A stretch of 64,000 nt of DNA from Miscanthus floridulus (lineage: Eukaryota; Streptophyta; Magnoliopsida; Poales; Poaceae). The stretch spans positions 76,570,791 through 76,634,790 of the forward strand of contig NC_089584.1 in assembly GCF_019320115.1 (NCBI RefSeq). Reading direction: 5' to 3'. The translations under genes were made by a program, and so were the position numbers. How positions within the stretch are numbered: position 1 is the stretch's first letter; every line of letters starts with the position of its first letter. This document shows, piece after piece, positions 20,131 through 31,803 of this stretch. Below the pieces are notes generated by a model, which was not told where the DNA came from, ran no database searches, and saw only the letters and a list, made by a program, of their open reading frames with translations.

Positions 20131-21637
20131 TTTTTTTTTTTTTCTAGAACACGACTTCACGCGTATTTCATTAAGGAGAGGTGCCGAAAGAATGGCAAAC
20201 ACAACGCAACTATGGGAAAGCCCCTGTAGTGCAGGTTACAAAACCACAAAGAGAGTGGTTAGGAACCTAGACGATAACATAACATAAAGAAAGGCGAAAG
20301 GGAGAGGCCCTCCACCACGAACCTAAACAACTGAACCTGCATAGGAAAATACATCAACGCAAAGCTGCCAGCAAAAGAGATGGAGCCGCGGTGGCCAAGC
20401 ATCCACCAGGAAGCGACGAGACTCCAGCGGCAAAGTATCTGCCTAGGCAACACGACAGCAAAGCATCTGTCCGAGAAGAAGGGGTGCCAACACGCCCTCA
20501 GCTGGCCGGCATGAGGGGGGCACACCCGAAGTGACATGGCGGCAAAGTATCCACCCGAACAACAACGACGGCAAAGCATCCGTCAAAGAGCAGCGACAAC
20601 GGTGAAGTATCCACTGCGAAGAACCAAACGACGGCGGCAGCATCAATTAAGCTGGACAGAACAATGTGAAGACGAGCTTGAAGTGCACACAGGCACAGCA
20701 TAGGAACGAGTGACTCCGGCGAGATCAACAGGAGATGGCTTGCAGAAGTGCTCCAACGATGCCTTTAGGAAGGACCTTGACATCCGCAGACGCCAATATC
20801 GCTGATAGAAGCACACGAGTAGGTCTTTCGACCCAGCCTGCCCAAACGAACAGGAACTTCGATGACCCTTCAAGAAGGTAGATGGCACAACTGCGCCACC
20901 ACCGCCGACCTAGGGAACCCGGGCAGGGTTTTCACCCAGTGTACGTTCACCGGAGCAGGCCATCCGTGACACCCTTAGCAGTAGCAGCACCAACGGCAAA
21001 CCCGCATGCCCGATTTGACCGCCGCGCGCTAGTGGCCCGACCTCTGGGAACCGGCAGGAAAGCATGGGCCGGCTGGGGATGTCACGGCAGACGTCGGTCG
21101 GCTGGCAGTCACCACCAAGCCCGCTACCATGGGCCTCCTGATGCATCGGCACACGCACCACAGCAAGCGCGCCGGCGAAGGCGTCGAGTGCGCCCCCCGG
21201 CCGGCGCAAGGGCTGGCCGACCACAACGGCGTTCTAGGGAGACGGATCCTCAATGCCAAGCAAAGAAGGGCAGCCGCCCCATCTGCCTTGGGCAGGGCAA
21301 AGCCAGCCGCCGCTCGGACCACTGGCCACCGCCACCCTAGCCCTGGCTGCTTGCCGTCCAGTCCCGCATGAAGCCTACCACAGCCACCCGGACAGGTCAC
21401 AAATCTGGTGATGGGGAAGGCAGATCCGACCCCCCAGGACCCAGAACTGGCTCGCCGGCCGTCGACTCATTAGAGAAGCCAAAGGTAGAGGTATGGTGGT
21501 GGAGGGGTGGGAGGGAGGGGATGGGGAGGGAGAGAGCCCAACCGCCGCTGTCCTCGCCGTCCGCCGGCCATCGGCGTCCAGCTCTGGCGGCGGTTGGGCC
21601 AGCAAAGCGTGGGGGCAGGGGCCTACGATGGCGCTAG

Positions 21638-23981
21638 TGAAAGGTCCTTGTATGGTTTTGGTAATTGAGTGACAACCTAGGTGGACTAATTGTGTTTATG
21701 TGAGATACATAGGTGATTAGTCCACAGGTACATGTGTGTGAGCAACATACGCCATGAAGGTGAAAATGGCTTGGAGATGTTGCAAAGCTCACACATGTGA
21801 TGATGAAGGAGCTCATTGCACATGAGACATGACATTGAGTCATGTGATCAAGGTGGAGAAGATCAAGATAAGACTTGGCTTGATGGACCGGTTGCAAGCG
21901 TGAAGGGCAAGTCGTAGGCTTTGGAGTGATGGACTGTGTGGCGGTGAAGCTTGAACAAGACTTAGCGCCGATGGACGATGGCAACGGTGAAGAGCAAGTG
22001 GAGTCAAGATCGATGAACCAATATGATCACGTGATGATATGTAGTGGATCATATCATTGTTGATCATGTTGGTGCATGTGTTGCATCAACATTGGAGGAG
22101 ATGGAATAGAATCGCAAGGCAAAGGTATAACCTAGGGCATTTCATTTCACTAGTCATAGGTGTGTAGAGAAGTTTATGACCGGGTTTAGGATAAATGGCC
22201 ATACTATCAAGAGGAGCAAACTTGTTTGCATATCGGTCATCTAGTGCCACTCGAGTGATCTAACTTTGCATCGTCGCTAGGATCGAGTGGCGTGGCAAGT
22301 TGAGTGGCTAATCCTTTGAAAAATGATTGTGAAAATGCTAATACACATACACATGATGGTGTACACTTGGTGGTGTTGGCACATTTGCAAAGGACAAGAA
22401 GTTAGAGTTGTGAATCAACTTAGAGAAGAGAAAAAGGTTTTTTGGTATACTCCGAACAATAGGATGGTCCTTGGATTGGAATACTGCTTTGATCCATTGT
22501 GATTTAGATCAAGTATGCATGTGGGATGTGTAACCCTCTGAGTAAGCTTTCCAAAATGTCCAAGATCATCGAAATCGGAGTTTGGAGCTAAGAGTTATAG
22601 CCGTTTTAGCGCCGAAAGGTCTGTGACCGGACGCTGCGCGAAAAACGACCGGACGCTGGGTTCCAGCGTCCGGTCCTAGCGTCTGGTCTGTGCTTTTAGC
22701 CTGTCCAGAAGCGACCGGACGCTGGGAGAGTCCGGTCGGTGATGACCGGACGTGTCCAGTCGCTGAAAAACATCGCTGGAACCTCTCTGTTAGTGACCGG
22801 ACGCCAGGTTTCAGCGTCCGGTCGTTATGACCTGCGCGTCCGGTCGTCCCGAATCTTGCCCAGTGAAGGGGTAACGGCTAATTTAGCCCATGGAGCTATA
22901 AATAGAAGTGGTGGCCAGCCTTGGGCTGGTTGCTGAGCACCCTCATACCTATGTGGCTTGTGTAGGAGTGCTTGGATGCCCTCTAACTCACTTGTGCTTG
23001 CAAGAGTGCGAATCGATTGCGAGTGAGTGTGATTCTAGTGCGTTGCATTGTGAGATTGCATCGAGTGGCACTAGGCGATCGAGTTGCAAGCCGGTGGTGC
23101 TTGTTACTCTTGGAGGTTGCCACCTCCTAGATGGCTTGGTGGTGGTCTCTGTCGAAGCCCGCAAGAAGCTTGTGCGGTGCTCCAGAGAAGAGCTTTGTGA
23201 GGGGCATTGTGCTCGCCCCGCGGGAGCCGCGAAGAACAACTCTAGTTGAGCGTGTCATTGAGCTACCCTCACTTTCGGGGTAGGTTCTTGCGGTGCCTAA
23301 AGTGCGGGCTTGGCGGGTGATACCAATTAGCCACCAAACCACCAAGTGAGCGGTCGACACAACGGGGACGTAGCGTGTTGGCAAGCACGTGAACCTCAGG
23401 AGAAAATCACCGTGTCAACCTTGTTCTTCCCATTGGTTTGCAATCCCCTTACACAAGCTTGTGATTACTTTTATATACATTGTGCTTGTATAGTTGCTCT
23501 TGTAATTAGTTAGCTTGTGTAGCTCACTAGTTACCTTCTTGCTTGTGTAGCATAGAAGTAGCTCCCTTGCGTGGCTAATTTGATTTGTGTAACCTTGTTA
23601 GTCACTTTGCTTAGTTTGTGTAGCTAAGTATTTGCGCTCTCTAATTTGGCATTGGTTGCCTTGTTATTGAGCATTGCTAGTGAGCTTAGTTGCCTTTGTG
23701 GTTTTACTTACTAGCATGTGTAGGAGCTCTCTCATTGCTTGAAATACTAGTGACATAGGTTTGTGTGACCTTACTCCTAGAATTGGTTAGGTGAGCTCTA
23801 CTTAGCCCAGCACCTTTGTTGCTTAATTAGTATCTTTGGAAGGTGCTAGAGAACATAAATAGAGGGGTGTAGTCTTGGCTAGACCAATAGTTTTAATTCC
23901 ACACTTGTTTCGGTTAGCCGACGTGATTAATTTTAGAAATGACTATTCACCCCCTCTCTAGTCCGCCATCTCGACCTAACA
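21638..23981 (+). repeat. 5' LTR of the gag-only element
   Basis: The ends are TGAAAGGTCC and CCTAACA. A TATA-like box CTATAAATAG lies at 22,896-22,905, just after a cluster of hairpin-forming GACCGGACGC / GCGTCCGGTC motifs (about 22,620-22,850). U3-R-U5 order follows from the TATA position. Confidence 0.92.
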
Positions 23982-23983
23982 AG

Positions 23984-23996
23984 TGGTATCGGAGCC
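23984..23996 (+). other. Primer-binding site of the gag-only element
   Basis: TGGTATCGGAGCC starts two bases after the LTR end. It matches the usual initiator-Met tRNA primer site apart from one base. Confidence 0.85.
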
Positions 23997-24032
23997 CAGT
24001 CTCTCATTTGTGGTCTTCACCGACCCGAGAGG

Positions 24033-26045
24033 ATGACGTCTAATGGGCTAGATGTTTGTGAGGCACACATTTTTTATGGCACAAACTTTGCACTTTGGAA
24101 AAATCACATGCTTGATCATTTTCGTGCAAAGAGACCTAAATTTTGGTGGGTTGTCACTAGTGGTCTCACCCATGTCTTGGATCATAGAACTCTAACCAAA
24201 GTTCAAAGAGTCCTCTATGAATTTGATGCATATGCTTGTTGTTTTCTATTGGATGCTTTACATTTTGATTTGATGAAGCAAGTAAACTACAAGGGGACCG
24301 CTCGTGAGATATGGGAGTCTATCAAGGAAACCTTCGGTGATTCCTCCACATGGGATGATGACAAATTCAAGAAGAAGGTGTATGAGGGTGTCGAGCATAA
24401 TCACAATTTGGTGATTGTGAAATATTGCTCCACCTCACGGTCAAGTGATGATGATGATGATCGATCTACTACAAGTTCACTTGACAACATTGATGATGAT
24501 GCCACAAGTGTTGCAAGTGATGATGCTACCCCATGCACACTTGATGGTGATGATGGTTCATGCTCAAGCCATGATTATGCTACTACAAGCCTAACCACCA
24601 CACCACATTGTCTCATGTCACAAGGTGACACTAAGGTATCAAATGATGATGTGGTTGATCATGTTGATTCATATGATGAGCTTGTTAGTAGACTTGCTAG
24701 CATGACCATGTCTTTAGAAAATGAGAAAGCTAAAACATTGAAATTAGAAAATGAAAACTCATTTCTAAAGAACTCTTGTGTAGAACATAAGAAATTACTT
24801 GATGCATATAAATCTTCACTTGATGAGCTTAAATTGAATCATGAGACACTACTTGCATCTCATGATGAATTATTAGAACAACATGCTTCTCTCATTAAAG
24901 TATTTACAAAGAAACTTAAAAACAATGAGAGTTCATCACATGGGTCAATTGATCAATCACATACTATTGCTAACCCTTGTGATGTAGGCAAGAAGCATGT
25001 ATCCACCTCTTGTGATGATTTATTAGATATGCCATGCTCTTCACAAATAGATGCTTGTTCTACTTCTATGTCTTGTGAGACTAACCTTTTGAAGGAGAAC
25101 AATGAGCTCAAAAGTGAAGTGAAGAAATTGAGCAGTAAGTTAGAGAGGTGCTACAACTCAAAAGTCACCTTTGAGCACATATTGAAGACTCAAAGAAACT
25201 ATGGTGACAAGTGTGGCCTTGGCTTCAAGAAGAAGATGACAAAGGGCAAAAGAAAGAGAGAAAGGAAGATAAAGAAGCTACAACAAAGAAAGCTCTCTCA
25301 TACCATGTGCTACCGGTGTCATGAAGCGGGACACCTTGCAAATGGTTGCCCAAACATTGAGAAGCTCAAGAATATAAAAGAAGAAGAGAGGCTAAAGCAT
25401 GTCAAGTGCTTCAAGTGCCGCACTTGGGGTCATCTTACCTCAATGTGCCCAACCAAGCAATTGGTGAAGCAACAAGTGAAGCCTCAACCAAAGCCACAAA
25501 TTGAGCGAGAGAAGACACCCCAAGAGCAAATCAAGATCAATCATGAAGATGGTGATTTGATGATAAAGAAGAAGAAAACAAGAAGGGATGGAAAGGCAAG
25601 GCATCCAATGCAAACTCAAGATGCCAAGATGATAAGCAAGAATGAAGATGAGAAGAAAGATTATGCTCACATCAAGTGCTTCAAGGGTGGAAGTATGGGA
25701 CACTTTGCCTCTAAGTGTCCTACCAAGCTTGAGAAGAAGGCTCAAGCAATCCATGAGAGGCAAGGCAATGAGAAGCACCACATGAGCAAAGAAGAGAAGG
25801 CTCAAGCAAAGAGAAAGTGCTACTCATGCCGGGAAAGGGGACACATGGCACATTCATGTCCCCTAGGTGATATTTCTAAGCCTACTTCAATTGTTGATAA
25901 AAATGTGCTTAGAAAGGATGGCAATCATACCTCATTGGTTACAATTGCAAAACATCCCGCTATTCATACTAAGGCTATGCCTAAGTATGTTGCTCTTAAC
26001 TTGAGAGGACCCAAACTTGTTTGGGTACCATCAAAAAGTGGATGA
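24033..26045 (+). CDS. gag: Copia-type Gag protein with four zinc-knuckle units (670 aa), open
   Basis: This is the only long intact frame in the window. The N-terminus (FYGTNFALWKNHMLDHFRAK, then WESIKETFGDSSTWDDDKFK) is a Retrotran_gag_2/UBN2-type copia gag domain, about residues 10-125. Next come an Asp/Ser-rich linker (about 130-200), a Leu/Glu/Lys-rich coiled coil (about 210-390), a very basic segment, and four CCHC-like knuckles beginning near residues 426, 459, 549 and 596. The third reads CFKGGSMGHFASKC, with Gly replacing the second Cys. The C-terminus GPKLVWVPSKSG resembles the gag-pol joint of copia polyproteins, but a TGA follows and no pol is present. Start chosen at the first ATG, 49 bases after the end of the LTR-PBS junction region. 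It would form particles and package RNA if expressed. Confidence 0.88.
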   Translation: MTSNGLDVCEAHIFYGTNFALWKNHMLDHFRAKRPKFWWVVTSGLTHVLDHRTLTKVQRVLYEFDAYACCFLLDALHFDLMKQVNYKGTAREIWESIKETFGDSSTWDDDKFKKKVYEGVEHNHNLVIVKYCSTSRSSDDDDDRSTTSSLDNIDDDATSVASDDATPCTLDGDDGSCSSHDYATTSLTTTPHCLMSQGDTKVSNDDVVDHVDSYDELVSRLASMTMSLENEKAKTLKLENENSFLKNSCVEHKKLLDAYKSSLDELKLNHETLLASHDELLEQHASLIKVFTKKLKNNESSSHGSIDQSHTIANPCDVGKKHVSTSCDDLLDMPCSSQIDACSTSMSCETNLLKENNELKSEVKKLSSKLERCYNSKVTFEHILKTQRNYGDKCGLGFKKKMTKGKRKRERKIKKLQQRKLSHTMCYRCHEAGHLANGCPNIEKLKNIKEEERLKHVKCFKCRTWGHLTSMCPTKQLVKQQVKPQPKPQIEREKTPQEQIKINHEDGDLMIKKKKTRRDGKARHPMQTQDAKMISKNEDEKKDYAHIKCFKGGSMGHFASKCPTKLEKKAQAIHERQGNEKHHMSKEEKAQAKRKCYSCRERGHMAHSCPLGDISKPTSIVDKNVLRKDGNHTSLVTIAKHPAIHTKAMPKYVALNLRGPKLVWVPSKSG

Positions 26046-29000
26046 TTGATTGTAGGTACCATCCGTATTGGAGACTTGATTCAATTGTATTCATATTAAT
26101 CATCATATGTTGAATCAAGCATTGAAGCTTAGTGCATATCTAACCCAATGCTAAATGAAAATTGAATGAAGTCCAAGTGCTACAACATACAAGTGTCATA
26201 TTCAAGTTGTGGTGATTTATTGGAATATTTGATGACTTGCAAATAATTGAGTTGAAGCTTGCTAGTTGGATGATCATGAGCCAACCAAGGTATATCTCTT
26301 GTTGATCATTTCATTTGAGTGCATATGAGTTGATTGAATTGGATAAATATGCAATGTTGCTTGCTATGAGATGTTTGAATGGATAATTGCTTAGTAATCA
26401 AGTTTGGATTGATTTGTGTTGGATAAATTCATGAGATGACTTTTAGTAAGTGGTTTGAATGGATATATGTCTTATGGAAGTATTCAAACAAGTTAGTATC
26501 AAGTTTGATTCATATTTGATGAAGTATAGCTCAATTGTTGAAATCTATCCTAATATTGCAAAATCTGAGCTAGCTGTGAACTTAGCCATGTTTGAGAAAT
26601 TAAAACTTATTGGATTGGCATGAAAATTGGTGTACATGCTCTAGACTTATGGTATAAGATGCTGTAAAATTTTCATGAGAATTAGATAAGAAATGCTTTA
26701 GTTTTGGAGTGGATCTTGTCAGCTATAGTGCAGCAGTTTTCAGCATGTAGCAGTGGTGGAAGAATTAAAATATGGCAGCAATCTAGAAGTCAAATGGAGC
26801 TCAAATTTTTACAGCTGCTAAGATAACTTAGTATTGCACACCTCCACCAAATTTCGTGGTATTTGGATTTGTACTTTGGGAAATATGCTTATTTCTTTGA
26901 AGGGTACAAAATCTGTCAAAAAGTGACAAATATTGGATTGATCAAGAGTCACCTTGATTGAAAGGTCCTCAAGTTGGAAATATGTTTACAAGTGTTTGAG
27001 GTACCTAAGTTTGGTTTTGAGATGATCTAGAAGCATGACAAGATATGAGTACAAGGCCATTTGATTGTGAAGTGTACTTTGCACACATTCGGTACTCAAA
27101 TTGAAAGATCAAGATCAAACTCAAGATGAAGTTGAAAGGTTAAGTTCTAGTGACTATTGGAAATCATTTGGTAGAAAGAAAAGAACTTAAACAAGAAAAA
27201 AGAAAAGGACTTAAAGAAGGAATCAAGTTCACTCATCAAGTTAAGTCCATCACTTGGATCAATCAATCAAGTTATTTCAAGTGAGTATCAACAATGGTTC
27301 TTGGAAAGAGGTCACTTCTCCCTAGTGTAGGGGCTTGCCGCCTATGTGTAGGTAAACCAAGTGTGGTACTTGGAAGGCTAACATGGAAGTGGTGATCCGA
27401 GGAACATTTAAGATGCTTAGTTGAAGCAATCAAAAGGGTTGATCAAGAAAAGCAAGCAACACCCAAAAGAGAGCTAATCATGATATTTCAAGTGGTATTC
27501 TCAAATTGATACTCTCATGCAAGCAAAGATCAAAAGATAAAGCAAGTCAACCACAACAAGAAAGTGCACTTGATCATAAGTGGTATTCATTTCATATGGG
27601 TGAAGAATGAAATTCAACATGGTATCAATTGGTCTTCACCAAGCTTATAATTGGACTTCATATTGCTATTGGAGTAATGAATTGGAATCTATGTGACTAT
27701 CCTCTACTCCAACATAGCAAAGGTATCATTGTAATGTGCATGATCATTTCATCCCTTACTAGTATGCAATTAGTGCATATAGTACATGCTTCATAGGATC
27801 ATGCATAACAAATGAAATGTTTAAATTCATAGCCTACCACTATTGTTTGAATGATTACTTGATCTAGTGGTTAGTACATGAATTTGTTCATGAGCTAGTG
27901 AACCCAAGTACTTGACTTAATTTGGATTGCTAACAAGTGACAAGTACAACATTGGCAAGATAACCCTTGCAAGAGGTGTGAAGAAGCTTGTCATTGGTTC
28001 AAACCAAACTTAGAAGCTTAGGCAAATTATTTTAGTTCAAGTCAATCATAGAAGCTCATGATAGTGATAAGAGTACAAGCACAAGACAACAATGCAAATG
28101 GATATCTAGTTTGTTTCAAATGGTATCTAGACTCAAGTATTTTATCAAGAATCTACAAATAATGTCTAGATCAACTCACAAGTGATATCCTATAAGTGGT
28201 ACTCATGAAGATAGCAAATGTTCAAGAAATGGTCTTTATTGATAAATCAAACAAGTGGTTCCATACTAGAAGATTCTTTCAAATAGTATTCACCTCCTAC
28301 AAGTGGTATCTATACATAATATCAATCATGCAAGAACATGGTTCCACAAGTGATCCTCAACTTTAAGTGATCATCAAATGAAGAATGCACCCCTCACCTA
28401 CAAGAGCTCAAATGTATAAAATGGATGACCCATGCTATCACATAGGGGGAGATATCCCACAAATTGATATCAAGATCAAAGATCTCATGTGTGGTATCTC
28501 AAGAAGCCCTACACAAGCTACAAGTGGTATTTACAAGTGATGCCATGGTACAAGCTACAAGTGGTATTTACAAGTGATGCCATTCCAACAATCATAAAGA
28601 TGTCCATAAAAATGCAAGATTCAAGCCTCAACCATCTACCCCAAATGTATACCTTTGCATCAATGAGAAGCACACCTTTTATGGAAATTGATGACAAATG
28701 AGGAGAGATTGTACAAAGATATAAAAGCCTCTATAGGGGGGAGAGATAAATTGTGCAAGGGGAGAGATAAGATATGAAAGCTTAGGAGGTTGGACATGAA
28801 TATGGACAAAGAGGGAGCAACATTGGAAGAAAAGAGATGGATCATAATTCTTGGACAAGAGAAGCACACAAGTAGGGGGAGCAAGCTCATGAACTTGGAT
28901 TGATTGCATTTGATATGTGCATATTCATGTGCTTGCTTGCATTGCATAAGCTTTCAAATTCAATATGCATGCTTGTGTGGTGTATGCTAGTTGTAGAACT

Positions 29001-29440
29001 TGAATGATGATTTGATAACTAGCATACATAGGATGATAGCTAGACACTTGGTATGTTTTTCAAGTAATGCTAGTACCTTGCTTTTAATGTTGATCTCACA
29101 AGGTATCTAGTGCTTTTATTGCCAAGTGATATCTAGCTAACCACTGGTGCTAAGGATGAACTTAAAGGTGCAACTCCGATTGGTACACGCTTCAAAGGTT
29201 TATTCTATACACCTTAGCATCATTTTGTAGTATTTACTCTCCCACATTTTAATCGATGCATATGTGCGAGCTTCAAATCAAACATCTCTAGCACATATGT
29301 AGGGGGAGCTAATACTATCCATTTCAGGGTTTGTGGTACTTGTCCAAAATCATTTTCACATGGTAAAATTGCTTGGGCAAGCAACATGAATCCAAAAGAG
29401 CTTAATTTTCATATCTTTGTAGAGTTGTCATCAATTACCA
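26046..29440. other. Non-coding spacer replacing pol in the gag-only element
   Basis: About 3.4 kb is without a credible protein frame on either strand; the few 70-95-codon frames near 28,490-28,950 match nothing. From about 27,270 to 28,600 the motif AAGTGGTAT(C/T) recurs (27,489; 27,578; 28,301; 28,522; 28,559 and degenerate copies). A 37-bp tandem duplication starts CAAGCTACAAGTGGTATTTA at 28,514 and 28,551. Confidence 0.75.
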
Positions 29441-29453
29441 AAAAGGGGGAGAT
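29440..29453 (+). other. Polypurine tract
   Basis: An AAAAAGGGGGAGAT tract lies directly before the 3' LTR start at 29,454, in the position and composition expected for the plus-strand primer. Confidence 0.85.
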
Positions 29454-31803
29454 TGAAAGGTCCTTGTGTGGTTTTGGTAATTGAGTGACAACCTAGGTGG
29501 ACTAATTGTGTTTATGTGAGATACACAGGTGATTAGTCCATAGGTACATGTGTGTGAGCAACATATGCCATGAAGGTGAAAATGGCTTGGAGATGTTGCA
29601 AAGCTCACACATGTGATGATGAAGGAGCTCATTGCACATGAGACATGACATTGAGTCATGTGATCAAGGTGGAGAAGATCAAGACAAGACTTGGCTTGAT
29701 GGACCGGTTGCAAGCGTGAAGGGCAAGTCGAAGGCTTTGGAGTGATGGACCGCATGGCGGTGAAGCTTGAGCAAGACTTGGCAGCCGATGGACGAATGGC
29801 AACGGTGAAGATCAAGTGAGTCAAGATCGATGAACCAATATGATCACGTGATGATATGAAGTGGATCATATCATTGTTGATCATGTTGGTGCATGTGTTG
29901 CATCAACATTGGAGGAGATGGAATGGAATGCGCAAGGCAAAGGTATAACCTAGGGCATTTCATTTCACCGGTCATAGGTGTGTAGAGAAGTTGATGACCG
30001 GGTTTAGGATAGATGGCCGTACTATCAAGAGGGGCAAACTTGTTTGCATATCGGTCATCTAGTGCCACTCGAGTGATCTAACTTTGCATCATCGCTAGGA
30101 TCGAGTGGCGTGGCAAGTTGAGTGGCTAATCCTTTGGAAAATGTTTGTGAAAATGCTAACACACATACACATGGTGGTGTACACTTGGTGGTGTTGGCAC
30201 ATTTGCAAAGGAGAAGAAGTTAGAGTTGTTGTGAATCAACTTAGAGAAGAGAAAAAGGTTTTTTGGTGTACTCCGAACTATAGGATGGTCCTTGGATTGG
30301 AATACTGCTTTGATCCATTATGATTTGGATCAAGTATGCATGTGGGATGTGTAGCCCTCTGAGTAAGCTTTCCAAAATGTCCAAGATCATCGAAATCGGA
30401 GTTCGGAGCTAAGAGTTATAGCCGTTTTAGCGCCGAAAGGTCTGTGACCGGACGCTGCGCGAAAAACGACCGGACGCTGGGTTCCAGCGTCCGGTCCCAG
30501 CGTCCGGTCAGTGCTTTTAGCGTGTCCAGAAGCGACCGGACGCTGGGAGAGTCCGGTCAGTGATGACCGGATAGCGTCCGGTCACTGAAAAACGTCGCTG
30601 GAACCTCTCTGTTAGTGACCGGACGCCAGGGTTTCAGCGTCCGGTCGTTATGACCTGCGCGTCCGGTCGTCCCGAATCTTGCCCAGTGAAGGGGTAACGG
30701 CTAGTTTAGCCCATGGGGCTATAAATAGAAGTGGTGGCCAGCCTTGGGCTAGTTGCTGAGCACCCTCATGCCTATGTGGCTTGTGTAGGAGTGCTTGGAT
30801 GCCCTCTAACTCACTTGTGCTTGCAAGAGTGCGAATCGATTGCGAGTGAGTGTGATTCTAGTGCGTTGCATTGTGAGATTGCATCGAGTGGCACTAGGTG
30901 ATCGAGTTGCAAGCCGGTGGTGCTTGTTACTCTTGGAGGTTGCCACCTCCTAGACGGCTTGGTGGTGGTCTCCGTCGAAGCCCGCAAGAAGCTTGTGCGG
31001 TGCTCCAGAGAAGAGCTTTGTGAGGGGCATTGTGCTCACCCCGCGGGAGCCGCGAAGAGCAACTCTAGTTGAGCGTGTCATTGAGCTACCCTCACTTTCG
31101 GGGTAGGTTCTTGCGGTGCCCTAAGTGCGGGCTTGGCGGGTGATGCCAATTAGCCACCGAACCACCAAGTGAGCGGTCGACACAACGGGGACGTAGCGTG
31201 TTGGCAAGCACGTGAACCTCGGGAGAAAATCACCGTGTCAACCTTGTTCTTCCCGTTGGTTTGCAATCCCCTTACACAAGCTTGTGATTACTTTTATATA
31301 CATTGTGCTTGTGTAGTTGCTCTTGTAATTAGTTAGCTTGTGTAGCTCACTAGTTACCTTCTTGCTTGTGTAGCATAGAAGTAGCTCCCTTGCGTGGCTA
31401 ATTTGGTTTGTGTAACCTTGTTAGTCACTTTGCTTAGTTTGTGTAGCTAAGTATTTGCGCTCTCTAATTTGGCATTGGTTGCCTTGTTATTGAGCATTGC
31501 TAGTGAGCTTAGTTGCCTTTGTGCTTTTGCTTACTAGCATGTGTAGGAGCTCCCTCATTGCTTAAAATACTAGTGACATAGGTTTGTGTGACCTTGCTTC
31601 TAGAATTGGTTAGGTGAGCTCTAGTTAGCCCAGCACCTTTGTTGCTTAATTAGTATCTTTGGAAGGTGCTATAGAACATAAATAGAGGGGTGTAGTCTTG
31701 GCTAGACCAATAGTTTTAATTCTGCACTTGTTTCGGTTAGCCGATGTGATTAATTTTAGAAAGGACTATTCACCCCCATCTAGTCCGCCATCTCGACCTA
31801 ACA
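29454..31803 (+). repeat. 3' LTR of the gag-only element
   Basis: It matches the 5' LTR along its whole length with scattered substitutions and small indels (for example near 29,740-29,815 versus 21,925-21,995). The corresponding TATA-like box is at 30,719-30,728 and the GACCGGACGC cluster at about 30,440-30,675. Confidence 0.92.

Larger units (their letters stand above)
21638..31803 (+). mobile_element. LTR retrotransposon with gag but no pol (10,166 bp), TSD GCTAG
   Basis: Two LTRs of about 2.35 kb in direct orientation (21,638-23,981 and 29,454-31,803) both run TGAAAGGTCC...CGACCTAACA. The 5-bp duplication GCTAG flanks the element at 21,633-21,637 and 31,804-31,808. The 5' LTR is followed by a methionine-type PBS and the 3' LTR is preceded by a purine tract. 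The only long frame is a 670-codon copia-type gag; no protease, integrase, RT or RNase H is visible in the remaining 3.4 kb. It is therefore non-autonomous and would need pol from a related copia (probably SIRE-lineage) element. The LTRs differ by only a few per cent by eye, so insertion is fairly recent and later than the host retroelement. Confidence 0.93.

Noticed and set aside
20882..21640. Several overlapping 80-150-codon frames in both strands (for example 20,882-21,340)
   Set aside because: GC-rich body of the poly(A) retroelement. Frames overlap in all phases with Arg/Pro/Ala-rich composition and no recognisable fold.
25440..25805. 121-codon minus-strand frame opposite gag
   Set aside because: Shadow of the Lys-rich gag coding strand, with Leu-rich composition expected from complementing AAG/GAG codons.
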